Source: Tannerella sp. (GTDB taxonomy: Bacteria > Bacteroidota > Bacteroidia > Bacteroidales > Tannerellaceae). Taken from it: a stretch of 11,627 nt of DNA. Both the position numbers and the translations under genes were made by a program. The stretch covers positions 1 to 11,627 of the forward strand of contig JAIRKN010000191.1 in NCBI GenBank assembly GCA_031260095.1. The letters run 5' to 3'. Shown piece by piece: positions 8,165-11,627 of the stretch. Position 1 is the first letter of the stretch. Every line of letters starts with the position of its first letter. The notes under the pieces were generated by a model that did not search any database, was not told the DNA's origin, and saw only the letters and a list, made by a program, of their open reading frames with translations.

Positions 8165-8251
8165 TTGCCGGCCGTTATTACGAACACAGTAAAGCAATCC
8201 GGGTGCATACAGCCCCCGGACTGCCACGTCGCTACGTTCCTTGCCGGACGG
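8165..8251. repeat. Imperfect inverted repeat with GCAATCC core
   Basis: GCAATCCGGG (8194-8203) faces CCCGGACTGC (8215-8224), 9 of 10 bases complementary around an 11-base loop. The pairing extends patchily outward. The outer ends carry TTGCCGGCCG (8165-8174) and TTGCCGGACG (8241-8250) as a near-identical direct pair. The look is that of a decayed interspersed palindromic element of the ATTGCGA...GCAATCC type that I know from many bacterial genomes; that identification is from memory and unverified. Confidence 0.55.
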
Positions 8252-8255
8252 GATG

Positions 8256-8412
8256 TGTCGGCGAGAGGGAGCCTCCGCCCTTGCGGCGGCGGCGCCCACC
8301 CGTCCGCGTCATTGCTTCACCCTGCGGGTTTACAATGACGCGGCGTGTATTCTTCCTTGTGGCGAGAGAGTCCTCCGCCCTTGCAACTGCTCGCTCGCCC
8401 GTACTCGTCATA
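8256..8412. repeat. Two diverged direct repeats, about 100 bases apart
   Basis: GGCGAGAG begins at 8260 and again at 8361. CCTCCGCCCTTGC is identical at 8272-8284 and 8372-8384, exactly 100 bases apart. CCCGTCCGCGTCAT near 8300-8312 corresponds to CCCGTACTCGTCAT near 8398-8411. The unit is about 55 bases and the palindrome at 8304-8343 overlaps the end of the first copy, so the whole looks like a tandemly duplicated element. Confidence 0.65.
8304..8343. repeat. Perfect 11-bp inverted repeat with inner stem
   Basis: CCGCGTCATTG (8304-8314) and CAATGACGCGG (8333-8343) are exact reverse complements. The 18-base spacer contains a second small stem, ACCC-TGC-GGGT, so one long hairpin with an internal bulge can form on either strand. 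No T run follows on either side, so it is not a standard terminator. Confidence 0.75.
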
Positions 8413-8437
8413 ATTTTTAAACTGCGCGAAGTATTCA

Positions 8438-10690
8438 TCAATATCTTGCCGCTTGGTCGGTCATGTCAAATTCGAGCAGTCCGCCGTTCCTGATGTCGTC
8501 ATATTTGATTATCTTCCCGGTGACGGGTTGTCCGTTCAGGCGGATGGCCTGTACGTATTTGTGCGCCGGGGAAAGGTTATTCGCTTTGACTGTAAATATC
8601 TTTCCACCGGGAAGCGTCAGTGTCACCTGCTTGATTTGCGGCGCCCCCAGCACGTATTCGCCTGATGCCGGGTCGACCGGATAGAAACCCATGCCGGAGA
8701 AGATATACCACGCCGACATCTGCCCGCAGTCGTCGTTGCCGCACAAGCCGTCGCGCGTGGGCAGGTAAAATTTGTCGAACACTTCGCGGATGATTTCCGC
8801 CGTTCTGTCAGGCCGGTCGGCATAAGTATAGATATAAGCGATATGATGACTCGGTTCGTTGCCGTGCGCATACAGCCCGATCAGACCGGTCACGTCGGGC
8901 ACGGCCACAATGCCCGGAAGCTCGTCCGGATTGATGAAAAACAGGGAATCCAGCTTGGTGACAAAAGCCTCCTTCGATCCGAAGAGATCAATCAGCCCCG
9001 GTATGTCGTGCTGGATATGCCACGTCCATTGCCATGCGTTGCCCTCCGTATAGTCGCCGCCTTCCGATTCGCTCGTCAGCGCGAAGGAGTGAAACGGCGT
9101 GCGCCAGTTGCCTTTGGAGTCGCGACCGCGCACCAGCATGACGGTGGGGTCGTAGAGATTTTTATAGAAACCGGCGCGATTCATGAAGAAAGCATAGTCG
9201 TCTTCCCGGCCCAGCGCCTTGGCCATCAATGCCACGCAGTAGTCGTCGTAGCCGGATTCCAGCGTGCGCGACACTGATTCTACTTCGCTCAGGTCGAACG
9301 GGAAATAGCCGTAAGTGTCATAATTCGACCAGTCGGCTTTCCGGTGTTCCGCTGTTTGTGCGTGTTTGACGGCTTCGTATGCCGTATTCGGATCGAACGA
9401 CGTGTCGCCCTTGAGGTATGCGTCCACAATCACCGGAATGGCGTGGTTGCCGATCATGCACCACGTTTCACACAGCCCGTATTCGTTGGTGGGCAGCAGA
9501 CCGGTTTGCCTGTGGCGTTCGAGCATGGATTTGACAAACTGACTGTTTTCCTTCGGGAACATCAGGTTCAGGAACGGGTGCAGCGCCCGATAGGTATCCC
9601 ACAGCGAGAAATTGGTGAACATGTCTCCCTGGCTGCTCTGGTGAAGCTGTTTGTCCCACCCGTAGTATTTCCCGTCGACGTCCGTCACTAAGTTGGGCAT
9701 CAGCAGGGCGTGATACATCGACGTGTAGAAAGCCGTCAACTGGTCGGCGTTCAGCGGGTCGATAGCGATTTTGGCAAGGTATGTGTTCCACGTTGCGTCG
9801 GCCTGTCTTCGGACTTCGTCGAAGTCCCACCCCGGAAGTTCCGTTGTCAGGTTTTTCAGCGCGCCCTCCACGCCGGTCGTCGAGAGGGCTACTTTCAGCA
9901 GAATCGTTTCTTCGCCGGCCGTGCGGAAAGCCAGGTGCATCTTGACGCTTTTGCCTTCTGCAGCACGGCTTTCGGAGACTTCGCCGTCCTTCCGGACAGT
10001 TGTTTTCTCAAACGGTTTCGAGAAACGCGCGGCGAAGTAATAGCCGTGATCGCGCGTGAAACCGGTAGATTTGCGCACGCCCACGATCGTCGAGTCGTTT
10101 ACGACCTGTATAAAACTCTCATACGTCCCGTCACCAATCCCGTGTTCCATGTCGAAGAGAATGCCCGCCTGCTCGCCGGCCGGGAACCGGTAGCGATGGA
10201 ATCCCACACGCGGGGTAAGCGTCATTTCCGCCGTGATGCCGTAATCGTCCAGGACGGTTTTGTAATAACCGGCCTGCGCCACTTCGTTGGCCTGCCGGAA
10301 ACGTGAGCGGTAGCCGGCATCGGGATTGTCCTCCGTTCCGGCGTCGAACCGGATGTCGCCCGTGACGGGGATCACCAGAATATCACCCATTTCGGAAGCG
10401 CCCGTGCCACTTAGGTGCGTATGCGAAAAACCCATCACCGAACGGTCGGCGTCGTAATAGCCCGAACAATGTTCCCAACCTTTCGTACCCGTGTCCGGGC
10501 CGACCTGCACCATCGAAAACGGCAGCGACGCCGAAGGGTGCGTATGTCCCACATAAGCTGTCCCGATAAACGGATTGACATATTTGGTCAGCACATCCCG
10601 CGCATCCCGTTTGTCTCCCGGACTGCCGGAAGAACAGGCCGCCAGCAAGGCCGCCCATGCAATAATACAATAATACTTTTTCATTTTCAT
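8438..10690 (-). CDS. GH92 alpha-mannosidase, predicted lipoprotein
   Basis: This is a 750-residue protein. Residues 1-19 form a lipoprotein signal with lipobox LAAC (Cys19 to be acylated), so it is membrane-anchored in the periplasm or at the outer membrane. GH92 landmarks run in order: YVNPFIGT (37-44), GHTHPSASLPF (48-58), the GFSHTHLSGTG segment (87-97), an N-terminal beta-sandwich, then the (alpha/alpha) barrel with FSLWDTYRALHP (361-372), YTEGNAWQWTW (547-557) holding the probable catalytic acid Glu549, HGNEPSHH (609-616), and GNDDCGQMSAWYIFS (651-665) with the probable base Asp653 or Asp654. Known family enzymes are calcium-dependent, inverting exo-alpha-mannosidases that trim N-glycans or yeast mannan; the linkage preference cannot be read here. 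Length is normal and no motif is missing. Base use differs from the neighbours: a sample at 9001-9060 has 35 G+C of 60, against 27 at 7021-7080 in GH36. An in-frame ATG two codons downstream (10684) is an alternative start. Confidence 0.93.
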   Translation of the reverse strand: MKMKKYYCIIAWAALLAACSSGSPGDKRDARDVLTKYVNPFIGTAYVGHTHPSASLPFSMVQVGPDTGTKGWEHCSGYYDADRSVMGFSHTHLSGTGASEMGDILVIPVTGDIRFDAGTEDNPDAGYRSRFRQANEVAQAGYYKTVLDDYGITAEMTLTPRVGFHRYRFPAGEQAGILFDMEHGIGDGTYESFIQVVNDSTIVGVRKSTGFTRDHGYYFAARFSKPFEKTTVRKDGEVSESRAAEGKSVKMHLAFRTAGEETILLKVALSTTGVEGALKNLTTELPGWDFDEVRRQADATWNTYLAKIAIDPLNADQLTAFYTSMYHALLMPNLVTDVDGKYYGWDKQLHQSSQGDMFTNFSLWDTYRALHPFLNLMFPKENSQFVKSMLERHRQTGLLPTNEYGLCETWCMIGNHAIPVIVDAYLKGDTSFDPNTAYEAVKHAQTAEHRKADWSNYDTYGYFPFDLSEVESVSRTLESGYDDYCVALMAKALGREDDYAFFMNRAGFYKNLYDPTVMLVRGRDSKGNWRTPFHSFALTSESEGGDYTEGNAWQWTWHIQHDIPGLIDLFGSKEAFVTKLDSLFFINPDELPGIVAVPDVTGLIGLYAHGNEPSHHIAYIYTYADRPDRTAEIIREVFDKFYLPTRDGLCGNDDCGQMSAWYIFSGMGFYPVDPASGEYVLGAPQIKQVTLTLPGGKIFTVKANNLSPAHKYVQAIRLNGQPVTGKIIKYDDIRNGGLLEFDMTDQAARY

Positions 10691-10723
10691 TTGATATTTA
10701 TATATTTACTATTTCGTGTTCAA

Positions 10724-10756
10724 CAAAATTTTCTCCATTGCATTATTAATTTCAGA
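10724..10756 (-). promoter_or_regulatory. Weak candidate promoter for the GH92 gene
   Basis: On the minus strand, AAATTTTG (10724-10731) has one mismatch to TAnnTTTG. TCTG (10753-10756), one mismatch to TTTG, lies 21 bases upstream. It would give a leader of about 30 bases before the ATG at 10690. The region is very AT-rich, so chance is a real alternative. Confidence 0.3.
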
Positions 10757-10770
10757 ATTTAATTTTCAAC

Positions 10771-10782
10771 TGAAACGTTTTA
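10771..10782. promoter_or_regulatory. Possible LacI-family operator upstream of GH92
   Basis: TGAAACGTTTTA differs at one base from the symmetric TGAAACGTTTCA, which has the central CG step typical of LacI-family regulator sites. It lies 80-92 bases upstream of the GH92 start, just upstream of the weak promoter candidate. It overlaps a perfect palindrome GTTTTAAAAC (10777-10786), and a further TTTCAG/CTGAAA pair flanks it (10750-10755, 10770-10775). No regulator gene is in the window, so this rests on pattern alone. Confidence 0.35.
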
Positions 10783-10931
10783 AAACAAAACATTCTCTTA
10801 TAATAAAAAGAGGACCATTCCGATCTTCCTAAACGATTAAGTAATATCAGCTACGAAAAGATAAGGAACATGAAAGGATCAATTGCTTCGGTATGATTTT
10901 TCGGTTCTATTTTGTCAATTATCAATCGCTT

Positions 10932-11546
10932 TTATCCTCCACGTTTTGCACCGACAACACTCTTTTTAGGAGTGGATGTTTTAGGTGTTGGTCTTGCTTT
11001 TGTCGCCTTTGCCGCAGTCATTGACTTCGCACCTTCTTTACGTATCGTAGTTTGGGCCGCTTTTGTTTTAGGAGCTTTCTTTACATTCTTCTTATCGTCG
11101 GCACCTGTGGCCTCATCCTTTTCACTATCGGCCGTTTCTTCTACTTTTTCTTCTTTTTTTGAAAAATCCGTAATATTGTTAGACATAAGCATCTCATACC
11201 ACTTCAATACTTTCTTTATGTCACTCGGATAAACACGTTCCCGGTCAAAATTCGGCAATATTTCTGCAAAATAGACACGTAAATCATCCGGCTGCGCCTT
11301 AGATAAATCAATAGAGACTTTTTCGCCTTTTTCCTTCTCTTTTATGGCAGTAAGAACTTCGCCTACTGAAACTTCATCTTCGTCGGTATAAATAGATATA
11401 TCTCCTATAGAAATAACTTTATCTCTTGCATACGCAGGTATACGTTTCTTATCAACCAAAGATTCTATGATCAACAGATTATTCCCTTTAGATACCAATT
11501 TATACAAACCGGACTTACCTGATACAGCTAAAATTTCCTTCAACAT
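10932..11546 (-). CDS. DUF5606 family protein with charged Lys/Ala/Pro-rich tail
   Basis: This is a 204-residue cytoplasmic protein beginning MLKEILAVSGKSGLYKL, which matches my memory of DUF5606, a conserved Bacteroidota family of unknown function. The folded core appears to span residues 1-127, with a small beta-rich N-terminal part (LYKLVSK, LLIIESL, RIPAYARDKVISIGDISIY) and a helical part ending KKVLKWYEMLMSN. Residues 128-151 are mostly acidic (KEEKVEETADSEKDE). Residues 152-204 are strongly basic and low in complexity (KKAPKTKAA, KATKARPTPKTSTPKK, ending GAKRGG), resembling a histone-like nucleic-acid-binding tail. There is no signal peptide or membrane segment. The start at ATG 11546 is preferred over an in-frame TTG at 11573, because the latter lies at or before the predicted transcript start. 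No clear terminator follows the stop. Confidence 0.85.
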   Translation of the reverse strand: MLKEILAVSGKSGLYKLVSKGNNLLIIESLVDKKRIPAYARDKVISIGDISIYTDEDEVSVGEVLTAIKEKEKGEKVSIDLSKAQPDDLRVYFAEILPNFDRERVYPSDIKKVLKWYEMLMSNNITDFSKKEEKVEETADSEKDEATGADDKKNVKKAPKTKAAQTTIRKEGAKSMTAAKATKARPTPKTSTPKKSVVGAKRGG

Positions 11547-11577
11547 ATAATTTAAAAGTTTAAAATTTAACAAGGGA

Positions 11578-11608
11578 CAAAGATAATGTAAGCCGGATAA
11601 AGAACAAA
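11578..11608 (-). promoter_or_regulatory. Consensus Bacteroidota promoter of the DUF5606 gene
   Basis: On the minus strand, TTTG (11605-11608), a 19-base spacer and TATCTTTG (11578-11585) match the -33 and -7 consensus exactly. The -7 box ends 31 bases before the ATG at 11546. A nine-base A tract on the minus strand (11619-11627) lies just upstream of the -33 box and could act as an UP-like element. Confidence 0.85.
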
Positions 11609-11627
11609 ACGAGTGAACTTTTTTTTT

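Larger units (their letters stand above)
8085..8437. other. 353-base gene-free gap between GH36 and GH92, GC-rich and repeat-filled
   Basis: I see no credible gene here. The first 40 bases next to the GH36 start are AT-rich leader sequence. The rest switches to GC-rich DNA (45 of 60 bases are G or C at 8261-8320) packed with inverted and direct repeats, listed separately. A plus-strand frame of 119 codons crosses the gap but runs into the antisense of the GH92 gene and has an arginine/proline-rich, repeat-derived composition. No terminator with a T run was found after the GH92 stop, although the hairpins may slow transcription. Confidence 0.7.
10691..10931. other. AT-rich intergenic region upstream of GH92
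   Basis: This 241-base gap separates DUF5606 from GH92, both on the minus strand. Besides the weak promoter and LacI-like site, it holds a short CTCTT/AAGAG inverted repeat (10795-10812) without a T run. The part nearest the DUF5606 stop shows nothing recognisable. The length and internal signals suggest that GH92 has its own promoter. Confidence 0.5.

Noticed and set aside
8304..8343. Palindrome as a Rho-independent terminator of GH92
   Set aside because: The stem is strong, but no T run follows on either strand. It fits a repeat element better.
8134..8493. Plus-strand frame of 119 codons in the GH36-GH92 gap
   Set aside because: It is Arg/Pro-rich, built from the GC-rich repeats, and runs antisense into GH92. 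It has no recognisable domain and no promoter.
9710..10306. Plus-strand frame of 198 codons opposite GH92
   Set aside because: It lies wholly antisense to a well-supported GH92 gene. Long antisense frames are expected in GC-rich coding DNA, and the translation resembles no family I know.
10795..10812. CTCTT/AAGAG hairpin as terminator of the DUF5606 gene
   Set aside because: The stem has only 5 pairs with an 8-base loop, no clean T run follows, and it lies about 120 bases past the stop.
11547..11573. TTG start extending DUF5606 by 9 residues
   Set aside because: It sits at or before the predicted transcript start, and the family sequence begins at MLKEILAVSG.

Overview
The window looks like a chromosomal stretch of a Bacteroidota, most likely order Bacteroidales. 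The grounds are a type IX secretion plug-domain protein, a DUF5606 protein (a family I know only from Bacteroidota), lipoprotein and secreted glycosidases of GH92 and GH36, and promoters of the Bacteroidota sigma type (TTTG, about 19 bases, TAnnTTTG). I cannot name the genus from sequence alone. No rRNA, tRNA, CRISPR array, transposase or phage gene was seen.

Layout. At the left edge is the 3' part of a T9SS plug-domain gene (+). It meets, tail to tail and with only 19 bases between stops, a long minus-strand gene of the Eco57I/TaqI-like adenine methyltransferase family. That protein keeps the fold landmarks and the target-recognition region, but its SAM-binding motif and its NPPY catalytic motif are both replaced, so it looks like a preserved non-catalytic relative. 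From the shared intergenic region a two-gene operon runs to the right: a twin-arginine (Tat) exported DUF362 protein, then a 527-residue polyferredoxin that reads as a NapH-like membrane half fused to a NapG-like periplasmic half, with a second twin-arginine signal in the middle of the chain. Together they suggest a small electron-transfer module across the inner membrane, with no terminal reductase in view.

The right half is all on the minus strand. A GH36 alpha-galactosidase-type enzyme ends in a hairpin plus T-run terminator shared with the convergent polyferredoxin gene. Upstream of it lies a 353-base gap that is GC-rich and full of inverted and direct repeats. Next is a GH92 alpha-mannosidase lipoprotein whose base composition is clearly richer in G+C than its neighbours. 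Its upstream region carries a near-palindrome resembling a LacI-family operator. Last is a DUF5606 gene with a long charged C-terminal tail, preceded by a near-perfect Bacteroidota promoter.

The most interesting items are the catalytically degenerate methyltransferase relative, the NapH-NapG fusion with an internal Tat signal, and the repeat cluster that coincides with a compositional boundary.
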